Positions 34,976 through 42,163 of a stretch of DNA of 64,000 nucleotides are shown piece after piece. Within the stretch, counting starts at the first letter, position 1. Every line of letters starts with the position of its first letter. The position numbers and the translations under genes are program-made. The notes under the pieces were generated by a model that was not told the DNA's origin, searched no databases, and saw only the letters and a list, made by a program, of their open reading frames with translations. Source of the stretch: an uncultured Pseudomonadales bacterium (GTDB lineage: Bacteria; Pseudomonadota; Gammaproteobacteria; Pseudomonadales; Azotimanducaceae); NCBI GenBank assembly GCA_958296025.1, contig OY282430.1, forward strand, positions 1,116,001 through 1,180,000, in the 5' to 3' direction.

Positions 34976-35793
34976 GACCCTGTGCCGACAGCCCGTTGCG
35001 GTAGCGCCAAGGCCTCCTCCGCACGCAGGGTCAGCACCTCGGCACCGGTTTCGGTGACCAGGATGGTGTGCTCCCATTGGGCGGACAGCTTGTGGTCCTT
35101 GGTCACCACCGTCCACTTGTCCGGCAGGATGCGCACATGCCGCCGGCCGGCGTTGAGCATGGGCTCCACGGTGAAGGTCATGCCCTGCTCGATCTTGGTG
35201 CCGGTGCCGGGGCGGCCAAAATGCAGCACCTGCGGCTCGTCATGGAAGATCTTGCCGATGCCGTGGCCGCCGAACTCATGCACCACGGAGAAGCGGTTGG
35301 CCCTGGCGTGGGTCTCGATGGCGTGGCCGATGTCCCCAAGGGTGGCGTCGGGGCGAACGGCGGCGATGCCCAAGTAGAGGCACTCCTGCGTCACCCGCAC
35401 CAAGCGTTCGGCCAGTACGCTAGGCTTGCCGAGCAGGAACATCTTGCTGGTGTCCCCATGGTAGCCCTCCTTGATGACGGTGACGTCGATGTTCAGGATG
35501 TCGCCGTTCTTTAGGGTCTTCTTCGGCGAAGGAATGCCGTGGCAGACCACTTGGTTCACGGAGGTGCAGATGGAGCGGGGGAAGGGCGGCGCCTCGGGGC
35601 TGTTGCGATAGTTCAGCGGCGCCGGGATGCAGTCGATCTCGTTGACGATGTAGCGGTGGCAGATGCGGTCCAACTGCTCCGTGGTTACGCCCGGCTTGAC
35701 GTATTGGCCGATCATGTCGAGCACATTGGCGGCTAAACGCCCGGCTTGGCGCATGCCGTCGATGTCGGTTTGGCTGGCAACTTTGGCGGACAT
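34972..35793 (-). CDS. map: methionine aminopeptidase type I
   Basis: Removes the initiator methionine from nascent proteins. Metal-binding residues are in ILNIDVTVIKEGYHGDTSKM, VVHEFGGHGIGKIFHDEPQV and TFTVEPMLNAGRRH, ending in HTILVTETGAEVLT. ATG 35793 follows AAGGGGGCC; upstream codons in the same frame show no homology. 273 aa, close to E. coli (264). It is divergent from rpsB, as in E. coli, and its stop overlaps the glnD start. Confidence 0.95.
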   Translation of the reverse strand: MSAKVASQTDIDGMRQAGRLAANVLDMIGQYVKPGVTTEQLDRICHRYIVNEIDCIPAPLNYRNSPEAPPFPRSICTSVNQVVCHGIPSPKKTLKNGDILNIDVTVIKEGYHGDTSKMFLLGKPSVLAERLVRVTQECLYLGIAAVRPDATLGDIGHAIETHARANRFSVVHEFGGHGIGKIFHDEPQVLHFGRPGTGTKIEQGMTFTVEPMLNAGRRHVRILPDKWTVVTKDHKLSAQWEHTILVTETGAEVLTLRAEEALALPQRAVGTGS

Positions 35794-35812
35794 GGCCCCC
35801 TTATGGTATAAA
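35783..35812 (+). promoter_or_regulatory. predicted rpsB promoter
   Basis: TTGGCG (35783-35788), 18-base spacer, TATAAA (35807-35812). The -35 lies inside the first codons of divergent map. Transcription from here gives a leader of about 200 bases before rpsB. Confidence 0.55.
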
Positions 35813-35818
35813 CGCCGC

Positions 35819-36019
35819 CGCTTTGGGGCAACGCCGGCCTTTGGCGGCCCCGGGCGGTAAGGAAACGAAAAAACGCACGCAGTCCGTTGCGGATCCACGG
35901 GTGCCGGCGGCGCTTGCGGGGCGTTGGGCCAAGCTGCGGCTTGGTTGCCAGCGTCCCGCCGGCCATGCAAGCCGGTCTGGATTTACGGGGCTGCGGAGGC
36001 TTAACCCGGAGACCAAGAC
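35819..36019 (+). promoter_or_regulatory. long rpsB leader
   Basis: About 200 bases of untranslated leader with several GC-rich pairing segments, for example GCCGGCC near 35832 and CCCGCCGGCC near 35955. It ends in GGAG (36008-36011) before TTG 36020. In gammaproteobacteria the rpsB leader binds ribosomal protein S2 for autoregulation. That role is inferred from position; a conserved fold was not verified. Confidence 0.4.
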
Positions 36020-36793
36020 TTGAACATCAACATGCGCGACATGTTGGCCGCAGGCGTACACTTCGGCCATCAAACCCGTTATTGGAACCCGAAGATGGCG
36101 CCCTACATCTTTGGTGCCAGGAACAAAATCCACATCGTCAACTTGGAGAAGACCGTGCCTGCCTTCGAGCGGGCCCTAGCCGAAATCCGCAGCATGGCGG
36201 CGGTCGGCAAGAAGATCCTGTTCGTTGGCACCAAGCGGGCGGCGGCCAAGGTCATCCGCGAGCAGGCGATGCGGGTGGACATGCCCTTCATCGACCAGCG
36301 CTGGCTGGGCGGCATGCTGACCAACTACAAGACCATCCGGCAGTCCATCAAGCGGCTGAAGGATCTGGAGCAGCAGGACGCCTTGGGCGCCCTCGCTAAG
36401 CTGACCAAGAAGGAGCAGCTGACCAAGCACCGCCTGATGGCCAAGCTGGAGCGCAGCCTAGGCGGCATCAAGGACATGGGCGGCCTGCCGGACGCCTTGT
36501 TCGTCATCGACGTGCAGCATGAGCGCATCGCCGTCACCGAGGCCAACAAGCTGGGCATACCCGTGTTCGCCGTGGTGGACACCAACAGCGACCCGCAAGG
36601 GGTGGACCACGTCATTCCCGGCAACGACGACGCCATTCGCGCCATTCGCCTCTATGTAACCGCCGTGGCGGACGCCGTTCAGGCGGGGCGGGAACAGGTG
36701 GCCGCATCCGCCAGCCCGGAGGAATTCGTCGAAATCGAAGAAAGGGAGGCGTCGCCCGGCGCCTTCGTCGGCACCCCTGCGGGAGGGCTCTAG
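36020..36793 (+). CDS. rpsB: 30S ribosomal protein S2
   Basis: Small-subunit ribosomal protein. It starts at TTG 36020, 8 bases after GGAG, giving [20 protein letters not shown], which aligns in length with E. coli S2 before MRDML. ATG 36032 would remove four residues. Signature sequences [20 protein letters not shown] and [20 protein letters not shown] are present. 257 aa. It begins the rpsB-tsf-pyrH-frr group, 2 bases before tsf. Confidence 0.97.
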   Translation: MNINMRDMLAAGVHFGHQTRYWNPKMAPYIFGARNKIHIVNLEKTVPAFERALAEIRSMAAVGKKILFVGTKRAAAKVIREQAMRVDMPFIDQRWLGGMLTNYKTIRQSIKRLKDLEQQDALGALAKLTKKEQLTKHRLMAKLERSLGGIKDMGGLPDALFVIDVQHERIAVTEANKLGIPVFAVVDTNSDPQGVDHVIPGNDDAIRAIRLYVTAVADAVQAGREQVAASASPEEFVEIEEREASPGAFVGTPAGGL

Positions 36794-36795
36794 CC

Positions 36796-37707
36796 ATGTC
36801 GATAACCGCCAAGCAAGTGAAGGCCCTGCGCGAGCGCACCGGCCTAGGAATGATGGACTGCAAGGCGGCCTTGGAGGCGGTGGACGGCGACTTGGAAGCC
36901 GCCATCGACGAACTGCGCAAGAAAAGCGCCTTGAAGGCGGCTAAGAAGTCTGGGCGCACCGCAGCGCAAGGGCTTTTGGGCCTCAAGGCGGCGGCCGATG
37001 GTAAACGCGCCGCCTTGGTTGAGGTCAACATCGAGACGGACTTCGCCGCCCGCAATCCCAAGTTCATCGCCTTCGTCGATGAGGTCGCAACCGCCGCCTT
37101 GCAGACCGGCGAGAGCGCCGCAGGCTTGGCCGCCGCCTTCGCCGCGATGCGGGAGGCCTTGGTGCAGGAAATCGGCGAGAACATCCGCATTCGACGGGTG
37201 GCGTTCTTGGCCGCGGCGGACGGCGCCGTCGGCGCCTACCTGCACAACGACCGGCGCAAGGGCGCCTTGGTGGAGCTTTCCGTTGGGGATGCGGAACTGG
37301 GTCGGGATCTGGCCATGCACGTCACCGCCCATGACCCGACGCCCTTGGTGGTGCGCTCGGAGGACCTTGATGAGGCCACCGTCGCCAAGGAAAAGGAGAT
37401 CATCGCCGCCCGCACCGCCGCCGACGTCGCCGCCGAGCAGGTGCGCACTGGCAAGGCCAAGCCGCCCATCGTGGTGGAGAAGATGACGGAGGGGCGGCTG
37501 CGCAAGTTCTTCGCCGAGGTCAGCCTGATCGATCAGGCCTTCGTCAAGGATCCGCAGCTGAAAGTGGGCAAGCTCTTGCAGGGCAAGGGCGCTGAGGTGC
37601 GCCGCTTTGCCAAGCTGGAGGTGGGGGACGGCATTGCAGTGCCGGAGGAGGACTTCGCCGCCGAAGTGGCCGCCCAGGCCGCAGCCGCCGGGCAAGGGGC
37701 CGGCTAA
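36796..37707 (+). CDS. tsf: elongation factor Ts
   Basis: Guanine-nucleotide exchange factor for EF-Tu. The N-terminal UBA-like domain contains VKALRERTGLGMMDCKAALE. The core has LVEVNIETDFAARNPKFIAF, with the TDF motif that displaces the EF-Tu magnesium. The C-terminal part EKMTEGRLRKFFAEVSLIDQ is typical. 303 aa versus 283 in E. coli. It follows rpsB by 2 bases and is followed by the pyrH TTG start 1 base after its stop. Confidence 0.96.
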   Translation: MSITAKQVKALRERTGLGMMDCKAALEAVDGDLEAAIDELRKKSALKAAKKSGRTAAQGLLGLKAAADGKRAALVEVNIETDFAARNPKFIAFVDEVATAALQTGESAAGLAAAFAAMREALVQEIGENIRIRRVAFLAAADGAVGAYLHNDRRKGALVELSVGDAELGRDLAMHVTAHDPTPLVVRSEDLDEATVAKEKEIIAARTAADVAAEQVRTGKAKPPIVVEKMTEGRLRKFFAEVSLIDQAFVKDPQLKVGKLLQGKGAEVRRFAKLEVGDGIAVPEEDFAAEVAAQAAAAGQGAG

Positions 37708-37708
37708 A

Positions 37709-38422
37709 TTGCCAAGGCTGCTGCTGAAGCTGTCCGGGGAGGCCTTGGCCGGGGGGCAAGGTTCCGGCATTGACGTGGCGGTGCTCGGCCGCCTGTGCCG
37801 GGAGATCGGCGCAGCGGTGGAATTGGGCGCGGAAATCGCCATCGTCTGCGGCGGCGGCAATCTATTCCGCGGCGCCGGCTTGGCCGAGGTCGGCATGGAC
37901 CGGGTGGTGGCGGATCAGATGGGCATGTTGGCCACCTGCATGAACAGCCTCGCCATCGGTGATGGCCTCGCTAGGGCCGGGGTGCCGGCCCGCATCCGCG
38001 CCATGCTGCCCATGGATGGGGTGCTGCCCGCCTACAGCCCGGCCGAGGCCCGGGGTGCCTTGGCCGACGGTGCGGTGGTGGTCGTCGCCGGCGGCACCGG
38101 CAACCCCTTCTTCACCACGGACACGGCGGCCTGCCTGCGCGGGGCGGAACTGCAGGCGGACTGCGTGCTTAAGGCCACCAAGGTGGATGGCGTCTATACG
38201 GCGGATCCGTTGCAGGACCCGGCCGCCCAACGATTGGACGCCCTCACCTTCGACGAGGTGCTGGCCCGAAATCTCGCCGTCATGGATCTCACCGCCATCT
38301 GCCTGTGCCGGGACCAGGACCTGCCGGTGCTGGTGTTCGACCTCAACGCCCCCGGCGCATTGACCAAAATCGTCAAGGGGGAGAAGATTGGCACTAGGAT
38401 TGCAAAGCGCACGGCGGCCTAG
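37709..38422 (+). CDS. pyrH: UMP kinase
   Basis: Phosphorylates UMP to UDP. It starts at TTG 37709, 9 bases after AAGGGG, giving PRLLLKLSGEALAGGQG. The frame is open upstream inside tsf, but that part has no homology and no better start. Key motifs are IVCGGGNLFRGAGLAEVGMD, GMLATCMNSLAIGDGLARAG, AGTGNPFFTTDTAACLRG (with GGTGN here) and CVLKATKVDGVYTADP. 237 aa, E. coli 241. Essential gene with a TTG start. Confidence 0.94.
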   Translation: MPRLLLKLSGEALAGGQGSGIDVAVLGRLCREIGAAVELGAEIAIVCGGGNLFRGAGLAEVGMDRVVADQMGMLATCMNSLAIGDGLARAGVPARIRAMLPMDGVLPAYSPAEARGALADGAVVVVAGGTGNPFFTTDTAACLRGAELQADCVLKATKVDGVYTADPLQDPAAQRLDALTFDEVLARNLAVMDLTAICLCRDQDLPVLVFDLNAPGALTKIVKGEKIGTRIAKRTAA

Positions 38423-38447
38423 AACCTGCGCGAACCCATGCGGACCC

Positions 38448-39005
38448 ATGATTGACGAAATTGCAGCCGACGCAGACGAGCGGATGGGCAAGACCTTGGA
38501 CGCCATGCAGTCCGCCTTCGCCCGCATCCGTAGCGGACGCGCCCACCCCAGCCTGCTGGACAGCATCACCGTTCCCTACTACGGCAGCGACGCGCCCCTG
38601 AACCAGGTGGCTAGCGTACGCGTGGAGGACGCCCGTACCCTGGTGGTGGCCCCTTGGGAGAAGAGCCTGATCCCGGAAGTCGAAAAGGCCCTGCTGAGGA
38701 GCGACCTGGGCCTAAACCCCTCATCGTCCCAAGATGTCGTCCATGTCCCTCTGCCGGCCCTCACGGAAGAGAGCCGCCGGGATCTCGCCCGCCAAGCCCG
38801 CCAGGAGGCGGAGGCGGCGCGCATCGCCATCCGCAACATTCGCCGCGACGCCATCGCCGACATCCGCGAACTGGTGAGGGAAAAGGAGGTGGCCAAGGAC
38901 GACGGCCGCCGCGCCGAGGAAAAAATGCAGGCCATCACGGACCGGCGCGTAAAGAAGGTCGATCAAGCCTTGGCCACCAAAGAAGCGGATCTGATGGAGG
39001 TGTGA
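38448..39005 (+). CDS. frr: ribosome recycling factor
   Basis: Splits post-termination ribosomes together with EF-G. ATG 38448 gives 185 aa, exactly the E. coli length. Conserved stretches are IRSGRAHPSLLDSITVPYYG, PLNQVASVRVEDARTLVVAP and EESRRDLARQARQEAEAARI. The last gene of the translation group; 148 bases of non-coding sequence separate it from uppS. In E. coli dxr follows frr; here it does not. Confidence 0.95.
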   Translation: MIDEIAADADERMGKTLDAMQSAFARIRSGRAHPSLLDSITVPYYGSDAPLNQVASVRVEDARTLVVAPWEKSLIPEVEKALLRSDLGLNPSSSQDVVHVPLPALTEESRRDLARQARQEAEAARIAIRNIRRDAIADIRELVREKEVAKDDGRRAEEKMQAITDRRVKKVDQALATKEADLMEV

Positions 39006-39153
39006 ATGATCCGCCAAGGGGATAGTATGAATCCTGAGTTCCGCCAGACCAATGGGCATGTACAAGTCGTCAAGCGAACGCCGGCTTGGCGGCACGCCGG
39101 TCAATTCCTTGGGTCATGGGCGCCATCGGCTGTGTGTGGGGTGACTGACGCGG

Positions 39154-39891
39154 ATGTCGGAATCGTCTCTTAACGCTGTGCAGGCCATGCCGGCGGCCCT
39201 GCCGCTGCATGTCGCCATCATCATGGACGGCAACCATCGCTGGGCCAGGCACCGCCACCTGCCCGGCGCCGCCGGGCATCGCGCCGGGGCCAAGAACGTG
39301 CGCACCATCGCCGAGGCCTGCGCCGACCACGGTGTGCAGTGCCTGACGCTGTTCGCCTTCAGCACCGAGAACTGGCGGCGCCCCAAGCGCGAGGTGAGCT
39401 TGCTGCTGGATCTGATGCGCAACGTGTTGGAGAAGGACTTGGAGGATCTGCACAAGCGGGACGTGCGCCTGAACATCGTCGGCGACCGCAGCCGCTTCCC
39501 CTCCGACCTGCAGATGCAGATGAACCGTGCGGAGACCCTCACCCGCGCCAACGACGGCCTGACCCTCAACATCGCCGCCAACTACGGCGGCCGTTGGGAC
39601 ATCACCGAAGCCGCCCGCGCCGCCGCCCGCGCCGCCGCCGAAGGCCGCCTCGACCCAGAGGACCTCGACGAGGCCGCCTTCGCCGCCCACCTCTCCCTCG
39701 GCGCCCTGCCGCCCCCGGATCTCTGCATCCGCACCGGCGGCGACCAGCGCATCAGCAACTTCCTGCTCTGGGACTTCGCCTACACGGAACTCTACTTCAC
39801 CGAAGCCTTTTGGCCGGACTTCGACGAAGCCTGCCTATACGACGCCTTCGCCGCCTTTGAGGACCGCAAACGGCGCTTTGGCTGTCGGTGA
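39154..39891 (+). CDS. uppS: undecaprenyl diphosphate synthase
   Basis: Cis-prenyltransferase making the C55 lipid carrier for peptidoglycan and O-antigen. The catalytic Asp25 lies in VAIIMDGNHRWARHRHLPGA. FSTENWRRPKREVSLLLDLM and the C-terminal LCIRTGGDQRISNFLLWDFA are family signatures. 245 aa. Between residues ~146 and ~185 the sequence is unusually Ala/Arg-rich. Its stop overlaps the first possible cdsA start. Confidence 0.95.
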   Translation: MSESSLNAVQAMPAALPLHVAIIMDGNHRWARHRHLPGAAGHRAGAKNVRTIAEACADHGVQCLTLFAFSTENWRRPKREVSLLLDLMRNVLEKDLEDLHKRDVRLNIVGDRSRFPSDLQMQMNRAETLTRANDGLTLNIAANYGGRWDITEAARAAARAAAEGRLDPEDLDEAAFAAHLSLGALPPPDLCIRTGGDQRISNFLLWDFAYTELYFTEAFWPDFDEACLYDAFAAFEDRKRRFGCR

Positions 39892-40727
39892 GGAGCCCGT
39901 TGGGCCCCCAGTGCGCCGCTGAACGGCTTGGCGGAATGCTCAAAAATCGCGTTGCCACCGGAGTTTGCCTAGCCTTGGCGGCGGCGGCCGGCATCTATTG
40001 GTTGCCGGCGCCTTGGCTGGCCGCTGTCTTCGCCCTAGTCGCTGGATTGGCGGCTTGGGAATGGGCTGGATGCATTGGCTTGGGGACGGCTTGGCGGCGG
40101 CTACTTTATGTCGGGCTGGCTGGGGTCGCCTTGGCGGTGGCCTACGGCAGCGCGATGGTGCGGGGTTGGGCGCCTTGGGTTGGGCTGGCTGTTTGGGCCG
40201 GCGCCATTGCCGCCATCTTGGCGTATCCCGCCGGCCGGAGGTTGTGGCGGCGGCAGTGGGTTCTGGCCGCTTTGGGCATTGCGGTCATTGGCTGCGCATG
40301 GACCGGCGCCTTGGTCGTTCGCGGGCAGGCGCAGGGGGCGCATTGGCTGATTTGGCTGTTCCTGTTAGTGGCCTTGGCGGATGTGGGGGCCTACTTTTCC
40401 GGCAGGGCTTGGGGGCGGCGCAAGTTGGCGCCGGCCCTCAGTCCCGGCAAGACTTGGGAGGGGGTGGCCGGCGGTGCCGCGCTGAGCGCCTTGGTTGGCG
40501 GCGGCGCCTTGGTCCCTTGGGGAAGGTTGGATTGGTTTTGGGTGGGCGCGACGCTGCTTTTGATTGCCGTTGGCGTGTTTGGAGACCTGCTGGAAAGCCT
40601 GCTCAAGCGCGAAGCCGGCGTCAAGGATTCCGGCGCCTTGTTGCCGGGGCACGGCGGCGTTCTCGACCGTATTGATTCGGCATTGGCGGCGCTGCCTGTC
40701 TTCGCGCTGCTGCTGTTGGCGGCTTGA
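39888..40727 (+). CDS. cdsA: phosphatidate cytidylyltransferase
   Basis: Makes CDP-diacylglycerol from phosphatidate and CTP in the inner membrane. The C-terminal signature SLLKREAGVKDSGALLPGHG continues with GVLDRID. Multiple hydrophobic segments are present, with conserved DVGAYFSGRAWGRRKLAPAL and SPGKTWEGVAGG. GTG 39888 overlaps the uppS stop and gives 279 aa; ATG 39936 (LKNRVATGVCLAL) gives 263 aa and matches the usual N-terminus better. It precedes rseP with a 107-base gap. Confidence 0.92.
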   Translation: MRSPLGPQCAAERLGGMLKNRVATGVCLALAAAAGIYWLPAPWLAAVFALVAGLAAWEWAGCIGLGTAWRRLLYVGLAGVALAVAYGSAMVRGWAPWVGLAVWAGAIAAILAYPAGRRLWRRQWVLAALGIAVIGCAWTGALVVRGQAQGAHWLIWLFLLVALADVGAYFSGRAWGRRKLAPALSPGKTWEGVAGGAALSALVGGGALVPWGRLDWFWVGATLLLIAVGVFGDLLESLLKREAGVKDSGALLPGHGGVLDRIDSALAALPVFALLLLAA

Positions 40728-40834
40728 TGGCGCCATCCGCTGGCCAAGCGTTTGCAACCGCCTGCGTCTTGCCGCCATAGGCGCAGAGGCGGGAATGGTT
40801 TAACATCCGTTCGGTTTTTGGGCGACGGGCTGTC

Positions 40835-42163
40835 ATGCTGACCTATCCATTGATGTTCATCATCACCTTGGGGGTGTTGGTGACCTTCCACGAATACGGC
40901 CACTATGTGGTGGCGCGTTGGTCCCGGGTGCGCATCCTCAAGTTCTCCGTGGGCTTCGGCAAAGCGCTGTGGTCGCGCAAGGACAAGCGCGGCACTGAGT
41001 GGGCTGTCGCCGCCATCCCCTTGGGCGGCTATGTGCGGATGCTCGATGAGCGGGACCCACAGCAGAAGGGCTTGCAGCCTGGCCCGGAGGACGTCAGCTT
41101 CAATCAACTCAGCGTTTGGTGGCGCATGGCCATCGCCTTGGCCGGCCCCGCCGCCAACTTTGTGCTGGCCGCCGTCGCCTTTGCGCTGTTGGCGGGGTTT
41201 GGGCAGGTCAGCCTGCCGCCCATGGTCGGCAAGGCGGAGCGGCCCGGTCCGGCGCAGATGGCCGGCTTGAAGAACTATCAACGGATCGTTTCGGTAGATG
41301 GCAAGGCAGTTAACAGCTGGCAGGAGGTGGGGCTGGCCTTGGCGGAGCATCTAGGCGACACCTCGGTCATCCGCATCGGGTCACGCACCCCCGGCGCACA
41401 AGGGGAGGACATCATCGAAGTGCCGGTGACCAACTGGCTGAGCGACGCCGTGGATCCGAACATCCTGGAGGCCCTCGGCCTGAAGCCCAGCCCCTTGGCG
41501 GTGATCGGCACGGTGATGGAGGGCCAAGCCGCGGCTCGGGCCGGCCTGCGCCCTTGGGACCGGGTGACGGCCATCGACGAGGTGCCGGTTGAGACTTGGG
41601 GCGATCTGGTCGATGCCGTTCAGGCCGCCCCCGAAACGCCCATGCAGTGGACCTTCATGCGCGGTGAGGTGCAGCTGCAGGCGCGCGTGACGCCCCAAGC
41701 GCGGGTCGCCGATGATGGCGAGGAGTTCGGTTGGGTTGGCGTCGGTGTGCCGGTGGTGGAGGTGCGCCACGGCCCCATCGCCGCGGTTCGTCACGGCGTT
41801 ATCGAAACCATCGACACCTCGGCCCTAATGTTGGACCACTTGGTCAAACTGGCCTTGGGCCAGCTGTCGGTGCGCAATCTCGGTGGGCCGGTCACCATCG
41901 CCAAAGTGGCCGGGGATTCCTTCCAAGTTGGCTTGGGCGCCTATCTGAGTGCGCTCGGCCTGCTCAGCATCTCCTTGGCGCTGATTAACCTGCTGCCCAT
42001 TCCATTGCTGGATGGCGGTCATGTGCTGTTCTGCCTGGCGGAGATCGTTTTCCGGCGTCCCGTGCCGCTGCGGGTGCAGGCGGTGGGCACTTCCTTGGGC
42101 ATCGTCCTGCTTGGCGGCCTCATGGCGCTGGTGTTCGTGAACGACTTTCTGCGGTTTTTCTAA
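40835..42163 (+). CDS. rseP: RIP zinc protease RseP (site-2 protease)
   Basis: Inner-membrane metalloprotease that cleaves RseA within the membrane, releasing sigma-E. The active site HEYGH (His19, Glu20, His23) is in a first membrane segment, and the third ligand is in NLLPIPLLDGGHVLFCLAEI. Two PDZ domains lie between (about residues 125-215 and 220-305). 442 aa. Its stop overlaps bamA (TAATG). Its presumed substrate RseA is encoded at 789-1331. Confidence 0.95.
   Translation: MLTYPLMFIITLGVLVTFHEYGHYVVARWSRVRILKFSVGFGKALWSRKDKRGTEWAVAAIPLGGYVRMLDERDPQQKGLQPGPEDVSFNQLSVWWRMAIALAGPAANFVLAAVAFALLAGFGQVSLPPMVGKAERPGPAQMAGLKNYQRIVSVDGKAVNSWQEVGLALAEHLGDTSVIRIGSRTPGAQGEDIIEVPVTNWLSDAVDPNILEALGLKPSPLAVIGTVMEGQAAARAGLRPWDRVTAIDEVPVETWGDLVDAVQAAPETPMQWTFMRGEVQLQARVTPQARVADDGEEFGWVGVGVPVVEVRHGPIAAVRHGVIETIDTSALMLDHLVKLALGQLSVRNLGGPVTIAKVAGDSFQVGLGAYLSALGLLSISLALINLLPIPLLDGGHVLFCLAEIVFRRPVPLRVQAVGTSLGIVLLGGLMALVFVNDFLRFF

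Noticed and set aside
34223-35377. 384-codon plus-strand ORF opposite glnD and map
   Set aside because: Runs across two real genes on the other strand and shows no domain.
7281-40515. Frequent GGCGCCTTGG as a DNA-uptake-like word
   Set aside because: Occurrences fall in coding frame as Gly/Ala-Ala-Leu with the favoured TTG codon, so codon bias explains them; strand- and spacer-specific enrichment was not seen.
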